Shown: positions 7,421 to 8,064 of the stretch, in pieces
Layout of the letters: the number at the start of each line of letters is the position of its first letter
How positions within the stretch are numbered: the stretch's first letter is position 1
Source: an uncultured Ectothiorhodospiraceae bacterium
GTDB lineage: Bacteria > Pseudomonadota > Gammaproteobacteria > UBA6429 > Thiohalophilaceae
Length of the DNA: 8,064 nt
Assembly: GCA_947259425.1 (NCBI GenBank)
Contig: CAMYMO010000394.1
Coordinates: forward strand, 1 to 8,064
Direction: 5' to 3'
Notes under the pieces: generated by a model
What the model was told of the DNA's origin: nothing
Database searches by the model: none
What the model saw: only the letters and a program-made list of their open reading frames with translations
Translations under genes and position numbers: made by a program

Positions 7421-7951
7421 TTATACTTTAATTGGTTCTAAAATAGCATCCAGATTCAATTCATCACAAAACTCCATGAACTGTTCGCGCAAGCTTGAGA
7501 TGTGTGTGGCGGCTGGTATCTCAACGGTCATGTTTAAGGCAAACATCGGTGAGCCGGTATGAGCGGCACGGTGCGAGGTTGTGTACATATCATGAATGTT
7601 GATTTGTCGTTGTGAAAAAAAACCAGTAATCTTTTGTACGATGCCGGGATGGTCCAGCGAGACGACTTCAATGTTGTAAGGAATTTCTTCCCGGTTAAGT
7701 TGACGACCTTCAGTGCGTCGACAGTTAATGATGAGTCCCAGTTTATCCTGGATGTGTGTCAATTGATCTTCAAGCTTGGCAATATTATTCCAGGCGCCCG
7801 ATACCATCATAATTAATGCAAATTCGCCGCCGAGAATGCTCATGCGGCTGTCTTCGATGTTACAGCCCGAATTTACGATATTGTCAGAGAGTTCGGCGAC
7901 CAAACCGGATCGGTCCTGTCCTAGTGCCGAGATAACAAGGTAGTTACTCAT
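7421..7951 (-). CDS. gcvR: Glycine cleavage system repressor GcvR, two ACT domains
   Basis: A cytoplasmic regulatory protein of 176 residues (E. coli GcvR has about 190). It has two ACT domains: residues 3-75, with ALGQDRSGLVAELSDNIVNSGCNIEDSRMSILGGEF very like E. coli GcvR, and residues about 92-170, with VVSLDHPGIVQKITGFFSQRQINIHDMY. In E. coli GcvR has no DNA-binding domain of its own; it binds the LysR-type activator GcvA and, depending on glycine, keeps the gcvTHP operon off. Whether the partner is conserved here cannot be seen; the LysR gene at 2904-3809 looks CysL-like, not GcvA-like. ATG at 7951 fits the family N-terminus, although no strong Shine-Dalgarno precedes it. The gene begins 22 bases after the upstream partial gene and is followed closely by bcp, so co-transcription is likely. 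Confidence 0.9.
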   Translation of the reverse strand: MSNYLVISALGQDRSGLVAELSDNIVNSGCNIEDSRMSILGGEFALIMMVSGAWNNIAKLEDQLTHIQDKLGLIINCRRTEGRQLNREEIPYNIEVVSLDHPGIVQKITGFFSQRQINIHDMYTTSHRAAHTGSPMFALNMTVEIPAATHISSLREQFMEFCDELNLDAILEPIKV

Positions 7952-7973
7952 AAGCTAACTATCGTCGATTTTT

Positions 7974-8064
7974 TTACAGTTGTACAGCCCGAAGTTGCTC
8001 CGCGGCCTGTTCCGGGCTGATGGTGTTCACAAAAAGTCCAGAGCCCAGTTCAAATCCATTAGGA
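7974..8064 (-). CDS. C-terminal end of a gene upstream of gcvR, possibly a KDPG/KDPGal-type aldolase (partial)
   Basis: Reading leftward from the window edge, an open frame of 29 codons ends in TAA at 7976-7974, 22 bases before gcvR. The visible tail starts PNGFELGSGLF, continues through SPEQAAEQLRAVQ and ends with Leu. The G-x-x-L-G-S-x-L-[FY] pattern followed by an Ala-rich helix resembles the C-terminus of 2-dehydro-3-deoxy-6-phosphogalactonate/phosphogluconate aldolases (DgoA/Eda-like TIM barrels), where that loop binds phosphate. With so few residues this is only a suggestion. In E. coli the gene upstream of gcvR is the divergent dapA, and this tail does not look like the DapA C-terminus, so the neighbourhood differs on this side. 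Confidence 0.5.
   Translation of the reverse strand, partial: PNGFELGSGLFVNTISPEQAAEQLRAVQL

Overview
The window looks like ordinary chromosomal DNA from a gammaproteobacterium of moderate GC content. The main evidence is a gcvR-bcp gene pair on the minus strand. That pair is adjacent in Escherichia coli and Pseudomonas, and a PerM-type permease lies nearby there too, as it does here. All genes look intact except the two cut by the window edges. I see no rRNA, tRNA, insertion sequence, CRISPR array, phage gene or attachment site. Genus cannot be fixed from the sequence alone; a Methylophaga- or Thiotrichales-like organism is a guess.

Layout, plus strand (1-5391): the C-terminal nine tenths or so of an RND efflux pump permease; a 142-bp gap; a LysR-type regulator of the CysL/CbbR-like type; then a two-gene unit in which a 142-residue protein of unknown function, started at TTG, overlaps by four bases (ATGA) a PerM/AI-2E-family membrane permease.

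Layout, minus strand (8064-5468, read right to left): the last 29 codons of a gene that may encode a KDPG/KDPGal-type aldolase; gcvR, with two ACT domains; bcp, a thiol peroxidase; and a PIN-PhoH ATPase/nuclease. The gaps are 22, 15 and 45 bases with the starts chosen here, so the four genes are probably transcribed together. The two blocks converge on a 76-bp spacer that holds two inverted repeats.

Functionally the window mixes export (RND pump), transcriptional control (LysR, GcvR), peroxide defence (Bcp), RNA metabolism (PIN-PhoH) and a membrane permease. No new defence or mobile system is visible. The least understood element is the 142-residue protein coupled to the permease. The most unusual arrangement is a PIN-PhoH gene attached to the gcvR-bcp operon and facing the permease.
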